A stretch of DNA of 64,000 bases from Dyella solisilvae (GCF_003351225.1 NZ_QQSY01000001.1:748124-812123), one strand, 5' to 3'; shown: positions 17,887-26,656, numbered from the stretch's first letter. Notes: a model not told the origin generated them from the letters alone. Translations and numbers: made by a program.

Positions 17887-18654
17887 TTAGCCAGGCTTGC
17901 GGAATCGATAGACGAACTGGTCGGTGTGACCACGTATCGCCTTGTCGAATACCTTGATGTTATGCGGGTCGGCCGGGTTACGCAGCACGTCGCTCTCGCC
18001 GTCGAACACGAAGCCGACCGACTCCACCTGCTTCTTCACGATGGCCGGATCGATGCGGTGCAGCGTGTCGGTGTCGCGCATGCCCGAACCTGCTTCGGCC
18101 ACATGATCGATCACCACGAACAGGCCACCCGGCTTGAGCGAGTCGAACACCTGCTTGTCGAACACCACCGGATCGACGTTGCCCATGAACTTGTCGGGAT
18201 AGTCGTGGTAGTTCTGCGAGGTGAACACCAGGTCGACCTTCCCCGGCGTCTTGAATTCCTTGGACGGCACCATGAACACGCCCACGTTGGCGTAGTGCGG
18301 ATTGGCGACCAGCGCCTTGGAGGCCTGCACATCCGACTTCGCCTCGGAGCCGTATTCGTTCGGCCACACGGCGTAGACATGGCCCGTGGGCCCGACGATG
18401 CCGCTGAACACGCGGGTGAAGTAGCCGCTGCCGGGAATCAGGTCCACCACCGACTGGCCGGGCTTCACTTCGGCGAACGCCATGATGTCGGCGATCTTGC
18501 GCCGCTCATCATTGGCGCTGTCGTCCTTGCGCGCCGGGTCATTGACGGCCGCAGTGACGTACGCGGGGATGGCCGACGCCGCCGGCGGCGTGGCCAGCGC
18601 TGCGGTGACAGGGAAAGCGAGGGCTACCAGCACTGCAAGTACGGTCGGACGCAT
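17887..18654 (-). CDS. exported SAM-methyltransferase-like protein 1
   Basis: A protein of 255 residues. It starts with a clear signal peptide (MRPTVLAVLVALAFPVTAAL) and continues with a class I methyltransferase fold. Motif I is DLIPGSGYFT (71-80), and PGGLFVVIDHVAE marks the post-motif region. The start ATG has GGAG eight bases upstream. Homologues with the same signal are common in Xanthomonadales, but SAM is not known in the periplasm. Either the domain has another ligand there, or the hydrophobic start acts as an anchor with the domain inside. A second member of the same type is at 33151-33993. Confidence 0.82.
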   Translation of the reverse strand: MRPTVLAVLVALAFPVTAALATPPAASAIPAYVTAAVNDPARKDDSANDERRKIADIMAFAEVKPGQSVVDLIPGSGYFTRVFSGIVGPTGHVYAVWPNEYGSEAKSDVQASKALVANPHYANVGVFMVPSKEFKTPGKVDLVFTSQNYHDYPDKFMGNVDPVVFDKQVFDSLKPGGLFVVIDHVAEAGSGMRDTDTLHRIDPAIVKKQVESVGFVFDGESDVLRNPADPHNIKVFDKAIRGHTDQFVYRFRKPG

Positions 18655-18701
18655 AACGAACTCCGTGGTCAGGTTGAGAGCCGTGCAGAAACAGGGAGCC
18701 G

Positions 18702-18733
18702 GCTCTGGGGGCGCCATTTTGCGCCCCCAGAGC
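18702..18733 (-). terminator. 13-bp perfect hairpin between the M20 peptidase and methyltransferase genes
   Basis: GCTCTGGGGGCGC (18702-18714) pairs perfectly with 18721-18733 around a six-base loop. It lies 40 bases after the M20 peptidase stop and well before the next ribosome site. It lacks a U-tract, but its position fits transcription termination of the peptidase gene. Confidence 0.5.
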
Positions 18734-18773
18734 ATAATCCGCAGCATGCGTTTCGGCACGTGCGGGAGGCGGC

Positions 18774-20165
18774 TTACCGGGCCGGGCCACCCACGGTCTT
18801 CAGCAGCACGTACCAGTAGGCCAGGTCGTCGTAGAACGACTTGACCATCACGCGCTCGTTGAGCCCGTGCGCGAAGTCGTCGCTGTTTTTCATGAACATG
18901 CCGTCGACGCCATAGGTGGGAATGCCCACGGCGCGGAAATAGATGCCGTCGGAAGCGCCGGAGTCCTGCACCGGGGTGACCGGCACGCCCGGATGAATGC
19001 TGTGCACCGCCTTGGTCACCGCAGCCACCACGTCGGGACGCAGCGGCGAGGGGTCGCTGGTGACCGCCTTGCCGACCAGGGTCACTTCGACCTTGGGCCC
19101 CACCTGCTCCTGCAGCGCCTGACGCACCGTGTCGATGGCCACGCCCGGGAACACGCGGCAGTTGATGGTGGCCGTGGCCGATTGCGGCAGCGCGTTGTCG
19201 GCATGGCCACCGCGCAGCAGGGTCGCCACGCAGGTGGTGCGGGTCTTGCCCACTTCGGACGGTTCGTCCGCCAGTACGGCAGCGGCCGCCGCGTCATGCG
19301 GGTTTTTGGCGAAGTCACGCATGGCCTGCCCCACATTGCCCTGGGTGGCGGCGCCCAGCGCCTTGAACGAGGCCAGCGTGGTGTCGTTCCACATCACCGG
19401 GAACTGATACGCCTGGACCTTCTTCAGCGCGTCGGCCAGTTCATAGATGGCGTTGTCTTTGCGCGGCAGCGAACTGTGGCCACCCGGATTGCGCGTGGTC
19501 AGCTCGAAGCTGGCATAGGCCTTCTCGGCGGTCTGCAAGCCGAACACCAGCGGCTTGCCGGCTTCGCTGAGATCGCCGCCGCCGGCGTCGGTGTTGAGCG
19601 CGTACTCGGCGTCCACCAGGTCGCGATGGTTCTTGACCAGGTCCTCCATGGTGTCCTGCGTGGTTTCCTCATCGCCGGTGAAAACGATGATGAGGTCGCG
19701 CGTGGGCACGAAGCCTTCCTTCTTGAGGCGAATGAAGTTGGCCGCGAGCACGGTGACCCCGCTCTTGATGTCCTGCGTGCCGCGTCCGTAGAAGTAGCCG
19801 TTCTCCTCGACCAGCTTGAACGGATCGCGCTGCCAGTCCTCAGGCTTGGCGGTGACCACGTCCATATGCGCCATCAGCGCGACCGGCTTGCCGCCGGTAC
19901 CGTCACCGCGATAGCGCACCACCATCGACGCGGTCTCGCCCAGCGGCAGGATATGGATGTCCGAATCCGCAAAACCCGCCGCCCGGAACTGCTCGGCCAG
20001 GTACTTGGCCATCACCGGCACCTGCCCCTGGCCGATCTCCGTCTTCAATGCGATCACATGGCTGAAGATGTCGCGGGCCTGAGTCTGGTGCGGGTCCAGG
20101 GTGGTCGCCTGCGCAGGCAGCGCGATCGCGAGGGGCAGCATGGCGGCAAGCAGGGTTTTGATCAT
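18774..20165 (-). CDS. exported M20 family metallopeptidase
   Basis: A 463-residue protein with a signal peptide (LLAAMLPLAIALPAQA, cleavage near residue 20). The M20 zinc motifs are present: AHMDVV with His100 and Asp102, GTQDIKSG with bridging Asp132, and GDEETT with the catalytic Glu pair at 166-167. A later His in GHSSLP and the dimerisation domain are also intact. Members cleave small peptides or acyl-amino acids, so this one probably processes peptides in the periplasm. The start is ATG at 20165, chosen because it begins the signal peptide. It is monocistronic, with a strong hairpin downstream. Confidence 0.88.
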   Translation of the reverse strand: MIKTLLAAMLPLAIALPAQATTLDPHQTQARDIFSHVIALKTEIGQGQVPVMAKYLAEQFRAAGFADSDIHILPLGETASMVVRYRGDGTGGKPVALMAHMDVVTAKPEDWQRDPFKLVEENGYFYGRGTQDIKSGVTVLAANFIRLKKEGFVPTRDLIIVFTGDEETTQDTMEDLVKNHRDLVDAEYALNTDAGGGDLSEAGKPLVFGLQTAEKAYASFELTTRNPGGHSSLPRKDNAIYELADALKKVQAYQFPVMWNDTTLASFKALGAATQGNVGQAMRDFAKNPHDAAAAAVLADEPSEVGKTRTTCVATLLRGGHADNALPQSATATINCRVFPGVAIDTVRQALQEQVGPKVEVTLVGKAVTSDPSPLRPDVVAAVTKAVHSIHPGVPVTPVQDSGASDGIYFRAVGIPTYGVDGMFMKNSDDFAHGLNERVMVKSFYDDLAYWYVLLKTVGGPAR

Positions 20166-20279
20166 GGAGCGAATCACCGGCGTCACAAAGGTTCGGTGAG
20201 TATGTCTGGTTGCGACGCGCCATGGATCAACCGGCCGCACAGAAAGTTCTTGCCGCTATGGCTGGCCGGGTGGTGACGC

Positions 20280-20891
20280 CTAGCGGGACTGGAAACGCCA
20301 GGCGTCCAGCAGCTGGTATTCGCCCGCGCCGACCACGCTGTGCAGCAGCGCGAATCCTTCGACACGCCAGGCGACTGGCTCCACCCGCGTGCTGGGCGGC
20401 AAGCCGCCGCGACTGTAGGCAAAGGTCACGTGTGGGGCGAAGCTGCGTGAGATGTGCGAGCCGAGCCCGGCCAGAACCAAGGCCTGGCGCAGGTCCTGCC
20501 ACAAGGTTTGCAGCGCGGCCGGCTCCTCCGACGAGCGCAGGACGCAGGGTGGCTCGCGCCCATGGAACGCTGTCGCGGTATCCAGCACCAGGTCGAATGG
20601 GCTTGCCTGCACTTTGCCGCCCGCCGAGATCGCCGCCCTGACGATGTCCTGGCGCAGCTCGTGGTGATCGCCAAGGAAATGCAGGGTGGCGTGGTAGCGC
20701 GAGCGCCGCACCATCCGCGCGCGCAGAAGCTGGCTCGCCGCCACGCCGGTCGCCACCGTCTCGATCTGCTTCGCCACCGCCTCGTCCGGGATCAGCGCGA
20801 AGAACAGTCGATGGATGGCGGCGGGCGCACCCGAACCACCTCCAAGCAGGTCGGGCTGCATGGCGTCAGGACGGGGATGAAGAGTACGCAT
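20280..20891 (-). CDS. thpR: RNA 2',3'-cyclic phosphodiesterase (ThpR/LigT, 2H family)
   Basis: About 203 residues with the two HxTx motifs of the 2H phosphoesterase family: HATL within RYHATLHFLGDH and HVTF within APHVTFAYSRGG. The block HRLFFALIPDEAVA at the start is typical of ThpR. The enzyme opens 2',3'-cyclic phosphates on RNA and was first described as a 2'-5' RNA ligase. The start is ATG at 20891 or 20861; neither has a strong ribosome site. The frame stays open further upstream, but that part overlaps the leader of exbD on the other strand and looks non-coding. Confidence 0.85.
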   Translation of the reverse strand: MRTLHPRPDAMQPDLLGGGSGAPAAIHRLFFALIPDEAVAKQIETVATGVAASQLLRARMVRRSRYHATLHFLGDHHELRQDIVRAAISAGGKVQASPFDLVLDTATAFHGREPPCVLRSSEEPAALQTLWQDLRQALVLAGLGSHISRSFAPHVTFAYSRGGLPPSTRVEPVAWRVEGFALLHSVVGAGEYQLLDAWRFQSR

Positions 20892-21070
20892 GGGAACGAG
20901 CCGAGGAAAACGACACACCATACCGCAACCGGCCATCGACCTCGCCTTCCGCCCCAGCGGCGCCGCACTTGCCAGCCCTGCCCCGCGAGGGCGTAAGCTC
21001 AAGTCGCCAGCGCATCCCCAGGCCTGGCATCCCACATCGATGCAACATCACGCCGTCAGGAGGAAGAATC

Positions 21071-21472
21071 ATGGCTTTCTCTGCACGTGTATCTGATGCG
21101 CCGCTGGCCCAGATCAACGTCACGCCACTCGTGGATGTCCTGTTGGTGTTGCTGGTGATCGTGATGATCACCTCGCCGATGTTGACCCATGAGTTCAAGC
21201 TCGACCTGCCCGGTCCGGGCAAAACGGAACGACAGACGGAACCCGAGACGGTGCATCTGTCGATCGGCGCCGATGGGTCCATGCGCTGGAACGATGTGCC
21301 TGTCGACGCCGCCGCGCTGGAGGTGCAGCTGGCCATCGCCGCGCATCGGAGCGAGCCGCCAGAACTGGTGGTGGCGCCGGACGACGGCGCCACCTATCAG
21401 GCGGTGGCGGGCGCCATCGCCGCCGCCAAGCGGCAAGGTCTGGACCGCATCGATTTCATGGATGCCCGATGA
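21071..21472 (+). CDS. ExbD/TolR-family biopolymer transport protein, orphan
   Basis: A protein of 133 residues with one membrane helix (about 22-42) containing the conserved Asp in INVTPLVDVLLVLLVIVM. A periplasmic domain follows, ending ...LDRIDFMDA. ExbD/TolR proteins form proton-driven stator complexes with an ExbB/TolQ partner. No exbB/tolQ-like gene is adjacent, so it must use a partner encoded elsewhere. The ATG at 21071 has AGGAGGA ideally placed. It is divergent from thpR and stands alone. Confidence 0.88.
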   Translation: MAFSARVSDAPLAQINVTPLVDVLLVLLVIVMITSPMLTHEFKLDLPGPGKTERQTEPETVHLSIGADGSMRWNDVPVDAAALEVQLAIAAHRSEPPELVVAPDDGATYQAVAGAIAAAKRQGLDRIDFMDAR

Positions 21473-21867
21473 CCGAACGCCAGGTGGAGGCGCGACACGC
21501 CTCCACCACGCCGAGGCGCCACGCCCGTCGCGCAACGCGGCATGGCGCCGTGGACGTCCTCGGCGCTGAAACCTGCGCGCGACGAAGCCCGGTGGCGATC
21601 GCAGGGATTCATCGCCGCTTCAATCTGCGGGTCACCCGCACACCACCTCAGGGGCGCCAGCCAACGCGAGCGCGGCCGTCTCTTCATCGCTGAACCGCAA
21701 AATTTCCCCGCAATACAGGCGCATGTAGCTCGCGCTCACGCGCCGCAGACATAGGCAAACCGTTCCCTAAGACACCGTGCGGCCGCGCATCCCGTTGGGT
21801 CGCCATGCACGTTGGCCGACCTATGGTTGGGTGGCACGATTCCGCCGCACCGCCGGAGGGAACTTCG
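21473..21867. other. gene-free stretch after exbD
   Basis: No convincing gene on either strand. A plus frame starting at 21469 overlaps the exbD stop as ATGA but encodes an Arg/His/Thr-rich sequence typical of an out-of-frame read. The last 60 bases form the leader of the His/Tyr-rich protein gene. Confidence 0.4.
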
Positions 21868-22221
21868 ATGAAATCCCGCTCGACCATCGCCATGCGCCAC
21901 CGCATCGCCGCACTGCTGGTCGCGGCTCCCTGGTTCGCACTGCCGGCATCGGCACAGGATTATCGCCACGACCAGGACCGTTACGACCACGGCCATCCCG
22001 AGCACGTCGAACACCAGGACTACCATCGCGACTACTACCATCGCGATTACCAACATGGGCATGACGACACCGGCGCCATCGTCGCCGGCGCCCTGCTGGG
22101 CGTGGCCGCCGGGGCTGTGATTGCAGGCTCCACCACGCCCCAACCACCGCCCGCAGTGGTCTACACCTCCCCGCCCCCACCGCCTCCGCCGCCGGTCGTC
22201 TATGAGGACGACGGCTATTGA
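21868..22221 (+). CDS. exported His/Tyr/Asp-rich glycine-zipper protein
   Basis: A 117-residue protein with a signal peptide ending near PASAQD. A stretch dense in His, Tyr, Asp and Arg follows (about 31-67; HRDYYHRDYQHGH). A hydrophobic Gly/Ala-rich segment (AIVAGALLGVAAGAVIAG, 70-87) resembles a glycine-zipper membrane segment, and the tail is proline-rich. The start ATG has GGAGGG upstream. The His-rich segment might bind metal. It precedes the Spy-like gene by 36 bases on the same strand, so both may form an envelope-stress operon. No specific function can be assigned. Confidence 0.7.
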   Translation: MKSRSTIAMRHRIAALLVAAPWFALPASAQDYRHDQDRYDHGHPEHVEHQDYHRDYYHRDYQHGHDDTGAIVAGALLGVAAGAVIAGSTTPQPPPAVVYTSPPPPPPPPVVYEDDGY

Positions 22222-22257
22222 TGAGCGCTCCGTCCCCGCCGCCAGGGAAAAACGACG

Positions 22258-22800
22258 ATGAAAACATCACTTCGCAACCTGACCCGCCCGGCGCTGCTGT
22301 CGCTCGCGCTGGTGGCCGCGCCCTGCTGGGCGCAACAGGCCAGCGCGCCCACGGTGCCTTCCTCCACCCCGGCAGCCAGCAAGGATCACGGGCAACAGCA
22401 TGCCGACGCTGTCGAGCATCGCATCGCCGACCTGCATACCCAGCTGAAGATCACCGATCAGCAAGCCAAACCCTGGGACGCCTTCGCGCAGACCATGCGC
22501 GACAACGCCCGCAAGGCCGACCAGGCATTTCGCGAGCGCGCGCAGAAACTGCCCGCCATGAGCGCGCCTGACGCGATGAGTTCATACGCGGACCTCACCG
22601 CGATTCACGCTGACAACATGAAGAAGCTGGCGTCCGCCTTCAACGATCTGTACGCCGTGCTGTCGCCTGAACAGAAACAGATTGCCGACACCATGTATCG
22701 CAACCCGGGCGACCACAAGGGAGCACCCCACAAGGGTGGCAAGAGTGGCAAGAGTCGCGCGACAGCAAATGCCTCCTCGTCCAGCGGTACGGGTGGCTGA
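22258..22800 (+). CDS. Spy/CpxP-like periplasmic LTXXQ protein
   Basis: A protein of 180 residues with a signal peptide (cleavage near CWAQQ). A helical body carries two LTXXQ-type motifs: LKITDQQAKPWDAF around residues 61-74 and LSPEQKQIAD around 135-144. Spy and CpxP are cradle-shaped periplasmic chaperones or Cpx inhibitors. The tail is Lys/Gly/Ser-rich and low in complexity (HKGGKSGKSRATANASSSS). It lies directly after the His/Tyr-rich protein gene, suggesting a shared envelope or metal-stress role. Confidence 0.75.
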   Translation: MKTSLRNLTRPALLSLALVAAPCWAQQASAPTVPSSTPAASKDHGQQHADAVEHRIADLHTQLKITDQQAKPWDAFAQTMRDNARKADQAFRERAQKLPAMSAPDAMSSYADLTAIHADNMKKLASAFNDLYAVLSPEQKQIADTMYRNPGDHKGAPHKGGKSGKSRATANASSSSGTGG

Positions 22801-22866
22801 TGGCGCGACCTTCGCCGCTGCAGGCGCGCACGGCGCGGAAGAGCATGCTCCGCGCCGTGCGCCGGC

Positions 22867-23520
22867 CTAGGCCGGCGTACTGATGCCGCCCGGCAGCGCC
22901 AGCCGATGGTGGCTGTGCAAGGGGCCGAACTGGCTGCGCGTCTCATAGGTGGCGTAGTTCAGCGAGTGCGCCTGCAACGCCATCACGGGTGGATCGATCC
23001 CAGCCAGGCGGCTGCGCAGCACGGCCGCCGTCACCTCCTTTCGATAGAGCCCCAGCGTGATGTGGGGCACGTATGTCGACTGACGCACTTCATTGGCGGC
23101 GCCCCCCAGCCGGCTGCGCCATCGCGCCAGCCGGCCCTCGGGATCGTGCACCGGAATGAAGGCGGCCGTGGTGAAACTGTCCGGCGCAGACAACGGCAGC
23201 GCCAGCGCCGCGCCCAGGTCGCCGGACAGCATCGCGATCTGTCGTCGCAACTGCGCTGGGGAGAAATCATCATCCTCGGTCGCCGTGTCGCGAGCGAAGC
23301 CGCACACGAACACGGTGAGATGGGGCTGCCGCAGCGGGCAAGGATGCAGCAAGTCATCGAGCGCGCGCCGCGCCTCATCGATGTAGCCCAGCAGCTCCGG
23401 TTGCTCGACCGGCACGATCCACACGCCATAGCGCTCGCGCCCGCGATGCCACTCGGGGTAATCGCGCAGCTCGGCCACCTGCGTCTTGGCGGGACATCCG
23501 TTGGGATCGGAGAACAACAT
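22867..23520 (-). CDS. 2'-5' RNA ligase/2H phosphoesterase superfamily protein
   Basis: A 217-residue protein with two HxTx motifs, HLTV in QPHLTVFVCGF and HITL in VPHITLGLYRK, giving the symmetrical 2H active site. It differs from the ThpR-like enzyme at 20280 in having a long N-terminal part (YPEWHRGRERYGVWIVPVE) found in YjcG/AKAP18-like or plant-like members. The substrate is unknown; cyclic nucleotide or RNA ends are likely. The start ATG 23520 has no obvious ribosome site; an upstream ATG-like codon (23556) extends it by 12 residues. Confidence 0.75.
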   Translation of the reverse strand: MLFSDPNGCPAKTQVAELRDYPEWHRGRERYGVWIVPVEQPELLGYIDEARRALDDLLHPCPLRQPHLTVFVCGFARDTATEDDDFSPAQLRRQIAMLSGDLGAALALPLSAPDSFTTAAFIPVHDPEGRLARWRSRLGGAANEVRQSTYVPHITLGLYRKEVTAAVLRSRLAGIDPPVMALQAHSLNYATYETRSQFGPLHSHHRLALPGGISTPA

Positions 23521-23744
23521 GGGGCGTGATGGTAACCGCGGTAGCGACCGGTCCACACGGGCAACCGCCCCGTCTTCGCCCGCGCGACCCGCGCCATGTT
23601 TTCAGGGAGCGTCGCCGTTGCTGCGCCTCTGGCATGAGCATGCCCCTGAGGAAAGTCATGTCGCCAGACGTCCGGGCGGCTACTAAAGTGGCCGTGCCAG
23701 CAGGCACGCCAGTACCGGCGCGCCGGGCGCCATGGGAGTACGTC

Positions 23745-24203
23745 ATGCCACGTGCGCGTCACCCCGTCCTTGCCGCCACCCTGTGGGGTGGATTCGTCGC
23801 CGGCACCCTCGACATCGGCGCCGCTTCGCTGATCAGCGGCTACCACCCGCTCATCATCCTGAAGTACATCGCCGGCGGCTTGCTGGGCAAATCCTCGCTG
23901 GCCGGTGGCCTGTCCAACGCGGCGCTGGGCCTGCTGCTGCAATGGGCCATGTCGATCATCATCGCCGCCATCTTTGTGTGGGCGACGCGGCGACGCATCG
24001 CCGCCAGCAGCTGGTGGCCGGTCTGGGGCGTCGCCTACGGCGTGGTGATCTTCATCGTGATGAACTACGTGGTGGTCCCGCTCTCGGCGCTGCATGCCGT
24101 GCCCCATTTCAGCACCTTCAGCTTCATCGCCAATCTGGCCGCGATGTTGTTGTTCGGCTGGATCGTGGCGTTCTTCGCCCGGACCAAACTTGCATCGTCG
24201 TAA
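23745..24203 (+). CDS. small four-helix inner-membrane protein (possibly YagU-like)
   Basis: The 152-residue product has four predicted membrane helices (about 10-30, 55-80, 95-115, 125-147). The first contains GGFVAGTLDIGAASLISG, resembling YagU/DUF1440 proteins; this is a weak recognition. The ATG at 23745 has GGAG eight bases upstream, and the longer open frame upstream is basic and atypical. It has no operon partner. Role unknown. Confidence 0.65.
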   Translation: MPRARHPVLAATLWGGFVAGTLDIGAASLISGYHPLIILKYIAGGLLGKSSLAGGLSNAALGLLLQWAMSIIIAAIFVWATRRRIAASSWWPVWGVAYGVVIFIVMNYVVVPLSALHAVPHFSTFSFIANLAAMLLFGWIVAFFARTKLASS

Positions 24204-24350
24204 TGGCGCTGGCGTGAGCGAAGGATCTGGAGGCACTGCCGCCTCGCAGCTCCTCCCTCACCCACCATGCGCAAGTGAAGGGCAGTTCGCCAGGAACCCA
24301 GCCATGCGGCAAACTTCCATGGCCATTCGATCGCTTCAGCACACCCGCAC

Positions 24351-24638
24351 ATGACCGACGCCGCCGCTTCCATCCCAGTCACCGACACGTGGTGGCTCTA
24401 CCTGATCGAATGCCGCGACGGCACGTACTACGCGGGCATCACCAACGATCTGGAGTCGCGCTATGAGGCCCATGTCGCCGGCAAGGGCGCGCGCTACACG
24501 CGCTCCCACCCGCCATTGCGCCTGCTCGGTTCACGGCCCTACGCGAACCGCTCGCAGGCCTCGCGGGCCGAATGGGAGATCAAGCGCCTGCCGAAACAAC
24601 GCAAGGTCGGCTATCTGACGGATCCCGCGACCGATTGA
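24351..24638 (+). CDS. GIY-YIG nuclease family protein (YhbQ/UPF0213-like)
   Basis: A protein of 95 residues that is essentially a single GIY-YIG domain. WWLYLIECRDGTYYAGITND (14-33) provides the GIY and YIG-equivalent strands, Arg37 follows in LESRYEAH, and Glu near 74 in AEWEIKRL is the metal ligand. Stand-alone members such as YhbQ are predicted structure-specific or repair nucleases with unproven substrates. The gene is monocistronic. The start ATG at 24351 has no strong ribosome site. Confidence 0.85.
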   Translation: MTDAAASIPVTDTWWLYLIECRDGTYYAGITNDLESRYEAHVAGKGARYTRSHPPLRLLGSRPYANRSQASRAEWEIKRLPKQRKVGYLTDPATD

Positions 24639-24675
24639 TCCGGCCTCGGGATCCGCTGGATCAGGGATCAGGCGC

Positions 24676-25908
24676 TTACTCTCGAATATCGCGCACCGAC
24701 GGTTTCAGCAGAGCGACGACGGCGGTCAACAAGATGGCCGCTCCCGCCAGCAGGAACGACAAGTTTTCATTCCACGCAATGAGAAAGCCCGCGACAGCCA
24801 TCGACAGCGGCGCGGTTCCGAATGAGGCAAGCATGAGGACGCTGGACACGCGCCCGCGAACCTCGACGTCAATGCGTTGCATCATCCAGGCGCCGATGTG
24901 CACGTTGACGAGGCTGGCTGTCGCGCCCATGAGCAGCAGGACACCAGCGACGCTCGCCACGCCTCCCGCCCATGGAATGGCCATGAGGCAAAAGCCGAGC
25001 AAAGCCGAACCGGCGACAATCAACACGCCACGCCGACGGATTTTCCAGGCGCTGGCCACCAGGGCGCCGATCAGGCCGCCGGCCGCCAGCGCCGCCACCA
25101 TCACGCCATAGGCGGAGGACGAATCGAGCCGGGTCTTCGCCAGGTAGGCAACGCCCACGGCCATCGGTCCGGCAATGCAGAAATTGAGGATCGTCGCCAA
25201 CAACATGAGCGTCCGCAACGGCACGTCGCGCATGACATAGGCGATGCCCATGCCGATGCTCTTCAGCGCGCTTGCATGACGCGCCGTCAAGGGCGGATCA
25301 GGCAGAAACAGCAGCGCGGCGATGACGAAGAGGAAACTTGCTGCATCGACAAAGAGTGCGGGAGCGACACCCAGTCCAGCGATCAGGAGGCCCGCCGGCA
25401 AGGGCGCCAGGATCGCGGCGAGCTGCGCAACGATCTGCGCCAGCGACGTGGCCGCAACGAGTTGTTCGCGCTTGAGCAGCGATGGCACGTAAGCCGATTG
25501 CGCTGGCAATGCGAACGCATCGGCGACGCCGAAGGCGATCACCAGCGCGTAGATCGTCCAGGCTGAAAGCGCGCCGCGCCATGCCAGGATGCCGATCACG
25601 GCCACGCACACCGCACGGGCCGCCGCGGTCATCAACATGATCCGTCGGGCGGAGATGTGATCCGCCAATGCACCGCCGAACAGCATCAGCAGCGCGCGAG
25701 GCACGCCGCCTGCCATCAGCACGGCGCCGAGGGCGCCTGCCGATCCAAGATGCTGCAAGACCAGCCAGGGCAAGGCGACGAGGTAGAACTGGTCGCCCAG
25801 CAGGGAAATGGCGCTGCCGCCCAGCCAGCGCCGATAGATCCGGTTGCGCAGCGGGTGCTCGATGGCGGCTGGCGACGCGTCGCTGATAACGCTTGGAGAT
25901 GCACTCAC
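24676..25908 (-). CDS. MFS transporter (EntS/MFS_3-like exporter)
   Basis: A 410-residue, 12-helix major facilitator protein. The N-terminal RRWLGGSAISLLGDQFYLVALPWLVL and GGALADHISARRIM (the inter-helix 2-3 motif) are typical of the MFS_3/EntS exporter group. The start is GTG at 25908 with GGGAGG eight bases upstream. The gene is divergent from a TetR regulator gene with a palindromic operator between them, the classic arrangement of a ligand-inducible efflux pump. The substrate is unknown. Confidence 0.85.
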   Translation of the reverse strand: MSASPSVISDASPAAIEHPLRNRIYRRWLGGSAISLLGDQFYLVALPWLVLQHLGSAGALGAVLMAGGVPRALLMLFGGALADHISARRIMLMTAAARAVCVAVIGILAWRGALSAWTIYALVIAFGVADAFALPAQSAYVPSLLKREQLVAATSLAQIVAQLAAILAPLPAGLLIAGLGVAPALFVDAASFLFVIAALLFLPDPPLTARHASALKSIGMGIAYVMRDVPLRTLMLLATILNFCIAGPMAVGVAYLAKTRLDSSSAYGVMVAALAAGGLIGALVASAWKIRRRGVLIVAGSALLGFCLMAIPWAGGVASVAGVLLLMGATASLVNVHIGAWMMQRIDVEVRGRVSSVLMLASFGTAPLSMAVAGFLIAWNENLSFLLAGAAILLTAVVALLKPSVRDIRE

Positions 25909-25934
25909 GGCAGGCCTCCCGGTTCAATTTGTAT

Positions 25935-25948
25935 ATGTAAATTTACAT
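25935..25948. promoter_or_regulatory. palindromic operator between MFS and TetR genes
   Basis: ATGTAAATTTACAT is a perfect 14-base palindrome in the 91-base divergent gap, within a run that is strikingly A/T-rich for this genome (25925-25957). It is the obvious candidate binding site for the TetR protein encoded at 26000, positioned to control both promoters. Confidence 0.65.
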
Positions 25949-25999
25949 TTGCATTATGCGGGAGTCAACTGGGCGCTCGCAGGAGGAAAAGGCCGCTCG

Positions 26000-26656
26000 A
26001 TGACCAGGAAATCCCTCGCTCCCCGCCAGGCGCGCAGCCGCGAATCGGAACAGAAGCTGCTCAAAGCGGCCATGGAGGTGCTTGGGCGCTACGGGCTCGA
26101 CGCCACCACGATTCCGCGCATCGCCGAACACGCCGGATTGACCCCGGGGGCGGTGTATCGACGCTTTCCGGACAAGAACGCTCTGCTGGAAACCGTGATC
26201 CTGACCATTCTCGAGAATCAGGACGTGCACATTCGCCGCGTGCTCACACCGGCAATGACGCGCGAACACACCCTGCCTGAACTCATCGAGCAGATCATCT
26301 CCGCGACGCTGGCTTCGTATCGGGCCAACTCAGGCCTGTTGATGGGGCTGCGTCAGTTCGTGCAGGGCAGCGACCACCTCGCCTTCAAGAACAAGGCGGT
26401 CAAGCTGGAAAAGCAGTCGTACACGTATGTGCTCGACGTGTTGCTGGCGTACCGCGACGACATCCCTCATCCGGATCCGTCCCTGGCGCTGTCCTTCGCC
26501 TTCGCGACGCTCACGGGAACACTCATCGAGTTCTTCCTGATCGACGAAAACATGAAGAACTGGCGAGCGCTCATTCCCGATGACGACAAGGTGCTGCTTC
26601 GCGAGCTCAAGCGCTCGTTTCTCGGATACCTGATGTACCAGCCGCAGGAGGCTTGA
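26000..26656 (+). CDS. TetR family transcriptional regulator
   Basis: A 218-residue regulator with an N-terminal helix-turn-helix (residues 20-65). LLKAAMEVLGRYGLDATTIPRIAEHAGLTPGAVYRRFPDKNALL is the typical TetR_N pattern, here given for orientation in pieces: IPRIAEHAGLTPGAVYRRF is the recognition part. The C-terminal half is an all-helical ligand-binding domain. It is divergent from the MFS exporter gene, with the palindrome at 25935-25948 between them, so it probably represses the exporter and itself. The ATG at 26000 follows an AGGAGGAAAAGG stretch. Confidence 0.9.
   Translation: MTRKSLAPRQARSRESEQKLLKAAMEVLGRYGLDATTIPRIAEHAGLTPGAVYRRFPDKNALLETVILTILENQDVHIRRVLTPAMTREHTLPELIEQIISATLASYRANSGLLMGLRQFVQGSDHLAFKNKAVKLEKQSYTYVLDVLLAYRDDIPHPDPSLALSFAFATLTGTLIEFFLIDENMKNWRALIPDDDKVLLRELKRSFLGYLMYQPQEA

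Noticed and set aside
21469-21693. 74-codon frame overlapping the exbD stop as ATGA
   Set aside because: Arg/His/Thr-rich composition and no recognisable feature; the ATGA overlap alone is weak evidence.
24676-26656. Mobile element or genomic island around the MFS/TetR pair
   Set aside because: Apart from the A/T-rich operator the composition matches the neighbours, and no integrase, tRNA or end repeats were found.
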